A stretch of DNA of 64,000 nt from Marsupella aquatica. Its lineage: Eukaryota > Marchantiophyta. Position numbers and translations under genes: made by a program. This document shows positions 11,259-22,542 of this stretch, in pieces (the stretch's first letter is position 1; the number at the start of each line of letters is the position of its first letter). Under the pieces are notes generated by a model, which made no database searches, was not told where the DNA came from, and saw only the letters and a program-made list of their open reading frames with translations. The DNA lies in contig OZ316898.1 in NCBI GenBank assembly GCA_973895155.1, positions 2,666,001 through 2,730,000 of the forward strand, written 5' to 3'.

Positions 11259-12299
11259 AGGCAGCGGGATGGCCGTTCCCATTCGGGCGGCTCTAGCAAG
11301 CGTGCCAGGCATTAGCGGCGGAGTAGGAATAGATTAGGATTAGGATTGGCTTAGTCAGGCTCTTGGGACAGGCACCTGCCTTAGGTATAGCAGCGCTGCC
11401 CTGCTGTCCAGCCTGCGTAGATTAGGATCTTCTAATAAGACACAGCCGTTTTCCGGCCTGACTGTCAGCTTAGTTAGGACCTTAGTCAGCGAATCTTCGG
11501 TGAGAGGACACCCCGTCCCTCGGCTCTTAGTATTTAGTGCACCCCTCGGTAGAGGCAGGGGGGTTTTTAGCTTCAGAGTTGGACATCCGCGGGATATGCG
11601 GGGAGTCCCGACCTCTAGGAATGAAAGAGTACCAAGGGGAGGGGGTAGGACTAAGCTCACCGGGCGAGTGCGGAGCCGGGCTCCGTTGTAGTGTGCACCC
11701 TCGGCCTTGAACCTGTTCATTCCAGGCCTGTCGGGTCAACTAAGTGTACGCATGTGTTTCCCTTTATAGTAAAAACCTTTCCCATCATTTTCCTTCGTGT
11801 AAATCGAGATTGTATGCATGTATGTGCGCATATGTGTGTGGGTTTCTCGTATATGGGTGGCAGCTAGGCCGAACGTACTACCCGAGACGTGCACAGGGTG
11901 CAGCCTGCGGGTAAGTGGTTGCGAGCACGGGTTGAGGACCTGTATCATCGAATCCGGATCGAAGGCGGACAGCACGAAGGCTTAGAAGCCCTTAAGCCGG
12001 GGTCGATCCTGCTATCGACTAAGGTACGTTCCGGCGGCGGAACACAAACCATACCTAGGAGGTGTCTGTATTTAGCAGTATGCGCACTTAGCGCTAATTT
12101 ATGAGAATAAGGTGTATTACGTGCTTCCCTTCCTGCCCGAACCCTCAGATTTACGAGGGATGTGCCCGTCTAAGCTGAAGTTTGAGTTAAGGCCGAAGCC
12201 GACGGCGTGACACATAGTCACCCTTAATTGTTTATATTTTCCTTATTTATGTAACTATACTAAGGTGTTTCTAGGGTACACTTCCCTTTTCCCCTTAAA
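11259..12299. other. GC-rich downstream region of the coiled-coil ORF
   Basis: The GC-rich composition of the preceding ORF continues to about 12200 and then falls. Short repeats (GATTAGGATTAGGATT near 11330) and Pro/Arg-rich shadow ORFs occur on both strands, but nothing looks coding. It is probably the 3' untranslated or terminal part of the same mobile unit. No long terminal repeat partner was found between 8700 and 12870. Confidence 0.35.
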
Positions 12300-12599
12300 C
12301 TAGCCCAGTGATTCCTGGCTAGGCATCATAGGCCTGAAGCGACGTCTCGGACCTAAACCTGGGATTGAAAGTTTCTCATTTCTTGGCGATGGAACGCTCA
12401 AGAGACGACGCTTCTCACGTTTACTAGGCGACACATAGTAAGCACTGGGCTCAGGACCAGAACTCGCATCAAAATTTGAGTCAGAGATTTTGGGCACTAT
12501 TTGCTGTGAGAGAGGTAGAGCTTTAAGTATGCAACTTGGCAAACAGCGAGCGACAAGATTAGGAGAGGATTCAAGTGAATCTGTGTCTGATTGAGACAT
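12300..12599 (-). CDS. Short Ser-rich hypothetical protein or first-exon remnant
   Basis: A 99-residue ORF from the ATG at 12599 to the TAG at 12300. It begins MSQSDTDSLESSPN, is Ser/Pro-rich and ends with a basic patch (PSKREKRRL ... GPRRRFRPM). It sits about 140 bp downstream of a well-formed plant-type promoter on the same strand, which is the main reason to list it. I recognise no family. The GC-rich mobile unit starts within about 100 bp of its stop, so this may be the 5' part of a gene cut by that insertion. Confidence 0.35.
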   Translation of the reverse strand: MSQSDTDSLESSPNLVARCLPSCILKALPLSQQIVPKISDSNFDASSGPEPSAYYVSPSKREKRRLLSVPSPRNEKLSIPGLGPRRRFRPMMPSQESLG

Positions 12600-12734
12600 G
12601 GCTATCCGAGACACTATGGGGCTTTGCATTCCTCCTGCAATCAGGGAAAATGAAAGGCTCAACGGACAGAATGTTGCTCCAAGAACACAACTCCCAAAAC
12701 TCTACTCTCGATAATGACGCCAAAAACTTATCGG

Positions 12735-12795
12735 CGGTGGCCCTTTTATAGTGTCTGTTGAGGGGTTGGCCCACGTGTCCACTTTTGATTGGCTG
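12735..12795 (-). promoter_or_regulatory. RNA polymerase II promoter with CCAAT, G-box and TATA
   Basis: On the minus strand, in the right order, are CCAATCA (about 12790), the palindromic G-box CACGTG (about 12775) and ACTATAAAAGG (about 12750). TATA lies roughly 150 bp upstream of the ATG at 12599, with a leader between. G-boxes bind bZIP and bHLH factors, often light- or stress-linked. The spacing of the three boxes makes chance unlikely. Confidence 0.5.
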
Positions 12796-12870
12796 TCACC
12801 CTAAACGACAAAATAGCAGAAAAGGGTATATTTCTTGGATTTCCAATTTCATTCTCACACGTGCATCATG

Positions 12871-13286
12871 ACAAAATTATATAGTTTTGAAATTGAAGCG
12901 ATAAATTTATCTGATGTTGGTATTGCAAAAGTGGTTCCTTCATATGGAAGTTGCAATTTGAAATTGAAGGGATAAATTTATTTGATGTTGGTATTGCGAA
13001 GAGTTTTCTTCATATGGATAGGAATTTTGAAATTTAACCGATGAACTGAAGGATCTTAGTATTGTCGACTAGTATTTTTGTCGCCCGTAGTTTTTGCGAT
13101 AATTTTATCAGACTGCGCATTGCTGTTGAAAGAATGGCATGTTGACTATGGTCACTTGCGGAGGTAACTGGTCAATTGCGGAGGTAACTACAAGGTAAGT
13201 TTGACGAACCGTGCAGTAATTCTTATCGACTGTGATGTAAAATATTTTTGGTAAATATCCAAAAACTGAGAAAACTGAGATTGGGT
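12871..13286 (+). repeat. 416-bp direct repeat, copy A
   Basis: This block is repeated at 14395-14810 with exactly the same length and only a handful of base differences seen by eye (for example CGACTGTGATG versus CGATTGTGATG). It is AT-rich and non-coding. The ends (ACAAAATTAT ... GATTGGGT) lack the TG...CA signature of LTRs. Confidence 0.85.
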
Positions 13287-13522
13287 CGGAGCTTTCGTGG
13301 CTCAAATTCGGAGTCCGATACAGTTATCGCACTTGGCTCGAAACGTAGATATGGATTTATAGATAAGACCTTTCATATATCTTCGGAGAGCGTGAATATG
13401 AGGTTGAGGAGAAAGTTTTTTGGATCTAATTGTTCCTTGATAATATGAATGTTTGTTAGCATGAATTTCATTGGTTTTGATCATTATTAAATTTGCTGTT
13501 TCAATCCGAACTCCGATACGAA

Positions 13523-13852
13523 TTACATTATTTCCCCAAAAACGTGTTTTTGATGAAAAAAAACTGCCGATTTTGCGAGATTCGGCGGAAAATGAAAATA
13601 CAGTTCTCGTTTAGAGGAAATAGTTCTCGTTCGGTCCAAAATCGTTATTTCTTGTCTTTGTTGAATCCGTTCTCTTCTGCCCACTTCTCCCGCCACTTCT
13701 GCTAATTGGGCATCTTGCATGATCCTCTCTCTGAATGCATCTACTTTTCTGGCCTCTTTCATGTCTGCAAGTTCTTGTTGCCTCCATTTGTCCTTGGCCT
13801 CGATCATCTGAATTCTGTACGCATTTTTTTCTTGTAATCTTTCGGCATACAC
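13523..13852 (-). pseudogene. Coiled-coil coding fragment between the 416-bp repeats
   Basis: The minus-strand reading of about 109 residues starts with a charged helical stretch (ERLQEKNAYRIQM, KDKWRQQELADMKEARKVD, GRRERIQQRQE) and then loses its coding look. There is no ATG. Such a charged helix is typical of the C-terminal part of TE-encoded SANT/MADF-like DNA-binding proteins. It may be the 3' part of the gene that starts at 16366, with a 416-bp repeat inserted between them. Inference only. Confidence 0.35.
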
Positions 13853-14394
13853 CTCAACCAGGTTGGGCTTAGATGTGGATTGTGTCTATGATGGCCTCTT
13901 CCCCTGTTGGGGCCGTTGACTTCCTCGTTCATGTGTGACGTACTGTTGGATGAGTAGACGCTGTGCCTCTGCTTTGACCTTGTGACCGTGGGGCTGCTGA
14001 TGTTGGGATGAATGCTGGAGTGGACGTTGGCTCTTCAACAATGGGCACGTTCAATCCAGGTTGGGCTCATCAGTAGAGCTATTGGCGGTACGTACCAGGA
14101 GGTTGAGTTGCATCGATGTCATTGTCGGTAAGGGAATGAGCAAATTGAATTTCGGGTTCAGCTGCAGCAAAAATGACAAAGTCAATACAGATTTATCAAT
14201 GTTGAAATGTCTGACAGATTTCAGACTGAGGCCTACGTTACCATCATTTGCGCTCACGAATGGGAAGGGGCATCAAGTAGCAGGGGATCGAGTCGCTTAG
14301 CTCTTACCTGCTTTGTGGTAGTTGGATTTGTCTGGGATTGGAAACTCAGATTCAGGTAGCTTATCTCAGCACTCGCACCTAAGTTAGGGAGCTC

Positions 14395-14810
14395 ACAAAA
14401 TTATATAGTTTTGAAATTGAAGCGATAAATTTATCTGATGTTGGTATTGCAAAAGTGGTTCCTTCATATGGAAGTTGCAATTTGAAATTGAAGGGATAAA
14501 TTTATTTGATGTTGGTATTGCGAAGAGTTTTCTTCATATGGATAGGAATTTTGAAATTTAACTGATGAACCGAAGGATCTTAGTATTGTCGACTAGTATT
14601 TTTGTCGCCCGTAGTTTTTGCGATAATTTTATCGGACTGCGCATTGCTGTTGAAAGAATGGCATGTTGACTATGGTCGCTTGCGGAGGTAACTGGTCAAT
14701 TGCGGAGGTAACTACAAGGTAAGTTTGACGAACCGTGCAGTAATTCTTATCGATTGTGATGTAAAATATTTTTGGTAAATATCCAAAAACTGAGAAAACT
14801 GAGATTGGGT
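14395..14810 (+). repeat. 416-bp direct repeat, copy B
   Basis: Partner of 12871-13286 in the same orientation, with 1108 bp between the copies. Homology starts and stops abruptly at both ends, so this is a discrete duplicated unit rather than gradual divergence. No matching 5-bp target duplication flanks the pair (ATCATG before, TCAGAA after). Confidence 0.85.
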
Positions 14811-15748
14811 TCAGAAAACTTATCACTTTGGAGCTCAATTTGCAGCTACTATAATGAGTTCTAATGAGCCAATAGTATACCCAGTAGTGTCCGAACGCAG
14901 CTTGGTTGCTGTTCGGCAAGATTTGGCAAGCGGACGAGCTAACACCCGCAAACCATGAGAACCCATGGCACCCCCAAACCCAGCTGAGCTCACGCCCTCC
15001 TCAAGATCTTTTCAACGCACCCAAGAAGTCCTTCAACGGACTTCTCGTTGGGAAGTTATCGTCATTTCCGTTTGGCGGTTTCCCTTAGTGTCGCGATCGC
15101 CGTGACTCACGACTTCGGCTCGCCCTTAGCCCCCAGGGAGACACCACTCCCCTCATATATGATTTTGGGGACCTGCCACCCCCGGACCAGCTTTGGTCCC
15201 TAACCATTTGGCCCTCAACCCGGATCCCATCGCGCATAATGGGCGCGCCACCAACTAGCAATGCCCATAACTTTCTCGATAGACATCCGCAAGCGGAGTG
15301 CCTTAGCCCGTTGTGATCGGGCCAACCCGGTGCTCATGCCTAGGTCCTCAGGTCTGATCACCGTTCGGGCCCCCGACCGGCCCAACCCGGATCGGGCCAC
15401 AACTTGCGCCCCAAGCGTCCGTTGCCAATGGCGTCAACTCCATTGGCCTTGGGCCCAAGAAGAGCTCACACTCAAGCCCTCAGAAGTCAAAGTCCATCCG
15501 GAGGTCCGAACGGCCGTCCTTGAGCCTGGCCCATTTCCCCTTGACCCAACCAGCTATCCACTAGTCCAAGTCCTTAGTGTGTGCACCCAGCTTGGCTCCT
15601 TGCCTCGCTAGTGTCACGTCTCATTGCCCACAAGTCTCCCCATGCCAAGTCCTCCCGGATGGCCTATTTGGGCCTGGACCATAAGGGAGCTCGGCGTCGG
15701 AGTCAGTGACGCCGGAGCTAAGTGTTAAGGTAGTCGAGTTCCGCGACT
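14811..15748. other. GC-rich non-coding block
   Basis: From about 15100 to 15700 the sequence is rich in CCCGG, GGCCCAACCCGG and similar words, with no sustained coding signal. It looks like the untranslated or LTR part of another retroelement, but I found no second copy in the window. The stretch 14811-15100 shows nothing recognisable. Confidence 0.3.
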
Positions 15749-16366
15749 CTAATCATCATCGGATCCAACATCAACATATAATTCTCTATGGCCCGGAAAG
15801 CCAACAACAATTGTGCTTGGAGGAGAAACGTTTGCTCTCTCCCCATAAATTGTGTGCATGCACTCAAAAGATGGGCAAATTTTCTCGTACTTATCACCTA
15901 GTGTAAGTCCCTGCCTCAACTTTGCTTTTGTGAGTCCAGCACTAGAGTCCCCCTTCATCGCCAAGGCCTCCTTATATTTCTTTAAGAAATGCTGAAACCT
16001 TTTCCCAAGGTTATCGCCTGTAGCCACAAACTTGGGAAATCCATTGTCATGCAAGTCGATGAGCATCTTCTTGAAAACAATCTTCTTTGGAGGATGTTTA
16101 CTTGTGATGGATGGACGACTACTGGTGCCATTGAGCATAGCAAAGTTTTCAGGTACTTCCAACCAATCGACGATCATAGACAGGTGATGTGGCAAAAGCT
16201 TACGATTATCTCCTCCTGGACCCATTGCTGCAGCTTGCGCAACCATATAGATGTCGGATTCAGGAGGTTGGGAGTCGTGGATGACCACTTCAGCAGGAGA
16301 ATACCTGGGCCGATTTGGATATTGAACCTGATGGTTCACATAGTATTCTTCGGCTGACAAGTCCAT
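15749..16366 (-). CDS. TE-type Myb/SANT- or MADF-like DNA-binding protein
   Basis: About 205 residues from the ATG at 16366. The core reads HHLSMIVDWLEVPENFAML ... KKIVFKKMLIDLHDNGF ... GKRFQHFLKKYKEA ... LTLGDKYEKICPSFECMHTI YGERANVSPP. Spaced aromatic/helical blocks followed by C-P-x-(F/Y)-x-x-M-x-x-(I/L)-(F/Y)-G are usual in SANT/MADF-like domains of PIF/Harbinger and related transposons. The tail is acidic (VGSDDD). A 3' exon may be missing; the charged helix at 13523-13852 is a candidate. The complete CACTA element begins 204 bp upstream of this ATG, so it may have separated the gene from its promoter. Confidence 0.5.
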   Translation of the reverse strand: MDLSAEEYYVNHQVQYPNRPRYSPAEVVIHDSQPPESDIYMVAQAAAMGPGGDNRKLLPHHLSMIVDWLEVPENFAMLNGTSSRPSITSKHPPKKIVFKKMLIDLHDNGFPKFVATGDNLGKRFQHFLKKYKEALAMKGDSSAGLTKAKLRQGLTLGDKYEKICPSFECMHTIYGERANVSPPSTIVVGFPGHRELYVDVGSDDD

Positions 16367-16569
16367 GTTTAGTATCACAGATTTTGCCTCAAAAATTTGG
16401 AGAGGAGCGAGGGTATCACAATTTCAAATCTTCAGACAAGGAATTGAGCGAAGCATTCATGGAGCGACCAACACATTACGGCACGTTCAAATATTCAGGG
16501 GGAATCGACGCAAAGCTAGTTTTGCAGAGTATCCGTCCACCTCAGGTTAACCTCGAGAAATGGCCCAAC

Positions 16570-16810
16570 CACTAGAAGAAACCCACCCTTTCTGAGACCA
16601 CAAAGAATGTGACTTGTCCGAGACCTTCATGAAACAGCGACTCCAAGGTTATTGGTGTCATGTTAGTCACACCTTCTTGACTGAGTTTTGGTGAAGTTTT
16701 GAGGAGTCATGTTTACAACTTTTAGGGAAGTTGTAACTATAACTCAGTTAAGGCAATTAGGTTGAAGTCATACAAGCGACTCTACATTAGAGTACAACTT
16801 ATGAGAGCAC
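16570..16810 (+). repeat. Left terminal inverted repeat and subterminal motif array of element 2
   Basis: CACTAGAAGAA starts at 16570, and CTGAGACC and ATGTGACTT follow. Scattered copies of GTGACT, AGTCAC, GAGTCAT and AAGTCAT in both orientations run to about 16800. These are the expected binding sites for the element's TNP1 protein. Confidence 0.8.
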
Positions 16811-19569
16811 AACATTTGAGCCCTTCAACCTTAAAGTATGAGATCTAACCCAATACATATGATTTTGGATACACCATATGTCATTCCACATAGATTTAAT
16901 TCTAGTTTGGTCATACCATTTTAAACCATGCCATTACTGAGTATTCCATCATTATTCCTACCCCCATCTAGACACCATGAAGCGCCCCAGCCCCATTCAA
17001 CTGCAAAAAGGATTTGTCAAAGCTTGCTAACCTAACTTAATGCTTTTTGTAGTCAATCTCTAATTTTTCTATCGACGTCTTCTGGTCGTGCCAAAGGCGT
17101 GCTTAATTATCACCCAATTTCAGCCTCACATATGTAGGTTGGGTTTACTTATTGCCATGCCCCATAAACCACCATGTTTCCCCGGCCCCCTTCATATATG
17201 ACAACCAATGCATGCTTCATGTTCAATATAAGTCCAACTTAAATGTCCAACTTAAATATATATGATCAGCTCTTCACTACCCCAACCCTAAAAAAGTGTA
17301 CTTCATAATGGTAATGTGGGGTCATACCTGAATATTTGGCCACATTTTCACCAAAGGGGGTGGTTCAAAGTTGTGACTAACCACTCACCCCACATATAAC
17401 TATTGCGTAAGTCCTTTGGTTTCAAAGGAAAAAACAAATTAGGCAAATCATAGACTTTTGTGTCTCTTTTGTGAACTAATGTCTCCACTTCAATGGGAAG
17501 ACAAGTGAGTGGTCTTCACGTTCGGCATTTCTCTCCCGCACAGGGTTTTGGGAAGGGTCTCCAAGGGAGTTGGTTTGCCTCAAGGGTTTGCAAGCCAAAC
17601 GGAAGCTTTGCGTGCGATCGTCATTGAGCTGGTGGGAGGTCATCGAGGTCTTTGGAAGAGAGAGGTCGAATGCCTAGCGCTACCGGGTGAGGAAGTAGAG
17701 TATGGCAATGCTGCAACTTTAGGGGTTTTACGACATCCTACTAACGACTGTTATTGGACCCGGCTTCCAGTTTTGGCGTTGCACTTTTTGAAGTTGAGGT
17801 TGGACCTTATTGCGGCCCGATGTGTATACACTCCTAGCCTTGCCGTCCTGAGCTGCGAAAGGGTTCTCCCTGTCCTGTCCTTCTGCTTTCGTTGATCGTT
17901 GGGCAATGTGAGTAGTAGGAGGCGAGAAGAGCGAGTGTGTGTTGCATTGAGAAAAGGGAATGTGAGTAGTAGGCATCAAGAGTGATTGTGTGTTGCATCG
18001 ACAATAGGCACTACGGGAAGCACTGTGAAGAGTTTGCGAGAATTTAATTCAACATTCAATAGACACTCATTCCTTGAAGCTAGGAGAGTGAATTCGATAT
18101 TCAGTTGCAACTTGGGATCGAGAACCAGGAGCTTGTCACTTGGCTTGCATTTGGACTATTCTTGCTGCGGATTGCTACGCAGCACGGCTTGGTGCTGCAT
18201 CGCCCCAGGTAAAGCTGCAATCCCTATCTTTGCGGTCCTACGTCGCTGCAAGTTTAGTTGTCTCCCCACGGTCTTCTGAGCTTGGTGTCCATAGCTTACC
18301 GTGAGCATTGGAAGATCAACCTAGCGAGCATTGGAAGAGCGTTCGATCAAGTGTGGGTACAACATGCTGATACCTTTGAGCTGGGAGAGCTCAGAGAGTT
18401 GAGCTGCAAAGCTTGTAGTTGCGGACTCTATTTCAGTTTAGGCGGGAATGTTTTTGGTCTTTAGAGCTCATTGTAATGCAGATAAAAACTTTCAGTGTTT
18501 TTGGAGGTAAGTGAGTCTATAGAGGCGCTCAACAAACGCAAGGACCTGTTCTTGGGAGCAGAGAGCTGCAATACTGATCAACTGAAATTGGATGAGAGTG
18601 AGTCCAGGCCCTGCGGAGCTGAACTTAGCTGAATGACAAAGATTGAGCGTGCGCGGCTGAACTGAAGTGTGGCTCAATAGCAACGGGGCGCTAAGAGTGT
18701 GGGATAGTCCTGGGAGTAGCAGCCCATCCCAGAGCATTTTTGTCATCACAAGGTAAGTTTTCAATGACTGCTTCTGTCGCCATGCAACTTAAGTCAGGCA
18801 GCGGGGTTTAGGGTGTTGAAAGAACGGGAGTGGGTTCTCGCTTTGCACTCCTGTCAACTTTTTTTTGTCTCTCTCTATATCTCTTTGTCTTTAGCTTAGT
18901 TTGAGAGCACAGTCTTCAATCAAGGCTCTAAGCTATTCTCTTGGCTGTTGTAGCCGCAGTAGAACCAAGGGCCGCGTAGTTGCAATTGATTTTGATCAAC
19001 ATCCATTTAGATTACTTCACTGTTTAAGGTAATTGTTGAAGAGAACGGAGGACTGTGTAGCTTACATTTAGTCATATCCTAAGTCCCGGTGTTGCAGTGG
19101 TGTCCCCGACCCTAAGATGCCACCCGAAATCATCTTTCTTGTTTCCTGCTGCTGCTAATGTATGTATGTTCTCCCCTATTTTTGCTTACTGATTGGTCTC
19201 TCCACACTTCTTGCTTGACATGACTGTTTCGCTCCTCCCTGTATCAGAACATGCCTTGTGCCCCGTGCTCTGGCGGTGGGGTGGGGGGGTGAACAGACGG
19301 CCTTAAGGTCCACTAAATTTATAGGAACCGTGCAATCGTTCAGCTGATTTTAGCAGCAAGTTCCCTTGCTTTCCCCTGTTTTTGCTAAGATCCCTCCCCA
19401 CTAACACATGCATCCTTTACTTTTCTCGGTGGCCCGTGCGCTTGCCTTCCTACTTTCGTTCTTATGGATTGCGTGTTCATTCCAGAAGAATGAATATGTA
19501 CACTTTGCACAAACCTGGACAGATTTTGAATGTTATTTATCTGAGTTTCTGTTTGTGAGCTCTGACTTG

Positions 19570-19656
19570 GAGCCTTAACATTTGTGTTTCTGTGGGGCTG
19601 AGCAGAGTTTGTTCCATCCAGAAGCTGCTGTACTGAAGTGATCGGCCTCCGGTTTG
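19570..19656 (+). repeat. 87-bp direct repeat, first copy
   Basis: The block from GAGCCTTAACATTTG to the CCTCCGG word recurs at 20826-20912 in the same orientation with about four base changes. The 1.26-kb offset marks an internal duplication within the cargo. Confidence 0.8.
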
Positions 19657-20280
19657 TGTTGCAACTGGCAGCAGATGCATGGAGTGCAGCGAAGGGAGGC
19701 GCTATTCATGTGAGCTGACAGGGGAGCTGGACTTGTGAGCCGTGGTTGCAGCTACGTCTTGGAGCTACGACCTATGAGTTGTGGCTAGAGCTACGACTTG
19801 ACTTGAAGGTGACGCATGAAGAGTAATTTTGCAATCCATGAATGTTTGTACTCAATGTTATAGATGCATAGGGTGGGTGTTGCATTTTGTTACTGTAAAA
19901 TGTCCGTGATGTCGTGAGATGTTCTGTTCCTTGGATTGAGACAATTCTTAGATCTCTGCATCAGCGATTATTGTATGTCATGTCTCACCTCAGATCATGA
20001 ACGTGATTGGTTGGAGACTATATTAATTGGGGAGGAGCTCCAATCCGTTGTCATTGCTTCTCAGTGGAGTGTTGTTTTAGTAAGCTACATGGGGCAACAG
20101 AGCGCAAGTTGCTGCTTGCAAGTTCACGCCTGCTACCTGCTACCTACGACTTCCGCCTGAAAGGTATGACATTCACATATGCGCATTTCTGGTCTCCAGT
20201 TGATCAATGTACTTATTCCCGCTGCCTTGAAATGGACCTCAAATTTCCATGCTCCAATACGCTACTGTGATCGAAGCCTA

Positions 20281-20405
20281 TCACGATGCAAAAACAGAGG
20301 AGAGGCAGAATCAGAGCCCGGACACCAACATGTACAGATATCACGAAGCTAAAATAGAGGAGAGGAAGAATCAGTGCTCGGCTCGGACACCAAAGTGTAC
20401 AGACA
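20281..20405 (+). repeat. Imperfect tandem repeat of about 60 bp, two units
   Basis: Both units begin TCACGA(T/A)GC(A/T)AAAA.AGAGGAGAGG and contain GAATCAG and CGGACACCAA, ending in TGTACAGA. The units differ by small substitutions and a few inserted bases. Non-coding. Confidence 0.65.
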
Positions 20406-20825
20406 TCATGAAGCTAACTACAAGCTAGCAGATAGGTCAAATGCTCCCAAATCGAGTCAGAGGAAAGTTACTAAGACTACCTTCACAACTCTCAAGTCTG
20501 GAAAGTAAAAATCAGCCTGAGACACGTAGCAAGAACTGTTGTCTGCTAGGAACTGTTGTCTGCTTTCTTGGGGATCGTCATGTGTATGTAATTGCATACA
20601 CATTCTACCTGAGGGGAGTATGACTGTACACCTCAGGTAGAACCGAGTACTATCTATCGCATGATATAATTCCTCTACAATTTTGTATTAATGTTGCCTA
20701 AGTGCTTTGTTGTATTGTTTTGGTTGTAATGACGTCACTTGCATTTCATAGTCAGTCTTAGTTGGTTGGCTTGGTACTCATTTGCTTTTCACTCCCTCTG
20801 GCTAGTGAATTTGTCTATTGTTGCT

Positions 20826-20912
20826 GAGCCTTAACATTTGTGTTTCTGTGGGGCTGAGCAGAGTTTGTTCCGTCTAGAAGCTGCTGTACTGAAGTGATCA
20901 GCCTCCGGCTTG
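20826..20912 (+). repeat. 87-bp direct repeat, second copy
   Basis: Partner of 19570-19656. The flanks of the two copies are unrelated, so the unit has sharp limits. Confidence 0.8.
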
Positions 20913-21191
20913 GAGGTGAATCTTCAATTTTTTGTGGATCCGAGTGACTTCTGTCCAACTGAGTTTTGCTTTGTCGGGACGATTGTGTTTGGCTAAGATG
21001 CTAGATTGTGGCTTGTCTTCTTGCTTCCAGCTTGTGTATTTTCAATTAATAGAAGTTGGGAACGAAGTGATAATTGAATTTCCTTATATTAAGCATCTTC
21101 ACCTAGAAACTCAATACATAAACTCCAGGATTCCCTCGGGACATAAAATGAGCCAAATTGTCTCAAAATTGGGAACCTGCACCCGCACTAC

Positions 21192-21537
21192 TCAAACAAT
21201 TGTGTTGGGCTTGGTGGCCTTGTAAGTCTTCTTTAGCTTTCGCAATGGAGGTTGAATCTTGTAGTACGTCAAGGGGAACTTGATCTTTGAATCATGGAAC
21301 TGCTTGGTACTTTCTCGCTTGCACAAAGAGACAGGGACTGTCGTAGTCTTCATGATCTGGATGCAAGGGAACCGAACTCTATGACAAGAAGCCATCTCAT
21401 CATACATCTGCTCTGCAGCTCCGTTTCTTGTGGTATCACAATATTCCTTGTACATGTTGTGATAACCTGTACGACTCTGATACGTGGACCCAGATACCGA
21501 AGTTCTTAATTGTGGTGGGCTTCTTTTCGAAGATCTG
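21192..21537 (-). pseudogene. RPL18A: Captured fragment of ribosomal protein L18a (eL20) gene
   Basis: Minus-strand reading: [16 protein letters not shown], then after a frame change [65 protein letters not shown] and a stop at 21192. These are landmarks of the C-terminal two thirds of plant RPL18a, a large-subunit cytosolic ribosomal protein. The N-terminal part is absent and the frame is broken near the GIWV/YQSR junction (about 21485). It also carries unusual substitutions, such as Cys for Arg in MASCHR. It lies antisense to the transposon genes inside element 2, so it is host gene DNA taken up by the element. Not expected to be functional. Confidence 0.88.
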
Positions 21538-22542
21538 GTAGACACATTATTCAGCATTTGCTAACTTCGAAACTAGAAGGGGAACACATTAAACAACAGA
21601 GAAACTCACAACATCCTCCTTTGGTCCTTCAGAGTCTGTACTTTGATTCTGAAGTTTGACTGAGTTTTTGTTTACTAAAAGAATGTGACTGTGTAAGAGT
21701 TCCGTTTGGCAGTGGATTGGTTGAAGCACTTCATGCTAGTGTGTTGTCCACAGCTCTTCAACCAGCTTTCGTCTTCCTTGTCTTTCACCACTTACGATGA
21801 CATCAATTCAGCTAAGACCATAGAAGGTTCCAAAGCATCTAACTTGTAAAATCGCATTCTGTTACATCAAGGACTAAGGTGTTGGGTGCCAAAGGAGACA
21901 GCACAACAAACACGCTGAAAAGACTTCAGGACTGGGTTCAACAAGGTAGTGAAGGTGCTTAGAGCCATAGTAAGTATGCATTCTGTATCTTTCTCTGTTG
22001 ATGTGAGCTTGTGCATAATGGGAGTTGTAGTTGGCAAGAGTTCCAAATATGAATAGATCCAGAAGTATGTGATCATGTACTTGCTCTATAAAGTTCTGAA
22101 GATATAAGCATTTTCTGTTAGACCAGGCAACTTGGGAGTTGGTAAGTGTCACCTGCATCTGAGGGGCTACACCGGGGCATCAGTGGAGGTTCACTTGCAC
22201 AACACGACAACCAGTGAATTTTCTCTCTGCTGCAACCTGCAAGGTGAGACTTTCGGTCTTTCTGGATGAAAAAATAGGAGTTTAATATGATTGATATACA
22301 TGTCCGTCGAGAATATGGGTTTATCACCAAGCTCTTTGTCTTAGGAAACTCATAAACTCAGAATCAAATATGTACTATGCACGTTTCATGCTATGTGTAT
22401 ACTATGACCTGTAGTTGGAACCAAGACAATGAGTGGGAACTGATTAGTTTAGGTGGTTGCTGTTGGCGAGGCAAGTCGACCTCCTGCTCACCTTGCTCAT
22501 CAAAGGACGTGAACAGAGGACATCACAACGAAAGCAACACTT

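Larger units (their letters stand above)
16820..21190. other. Cargo region of element 2 without recognisable genes
   Basis: About 4.4 kb with only short ORFs and no family I recognise. The longest plus-strand reading (17509-17895, about 128 residues) has no motif. The sequence has near-neutral base composition, several GGTAAGT-like donor sites (for example at 18508 and 18752) and imperfect duplications (GTGAGTAGTAGG at about 17907 and 17961). That is consistent with captured and decayed host introns or untranslated sequence. Confidence 0.4.

Noticed and set aside
12871-14810. The 416-bp repeats as LTRs of a small retrotransposon
   Set aside because: No TG...CA ends, no primer-binding site after the first copy and no matching duplication around the pair.
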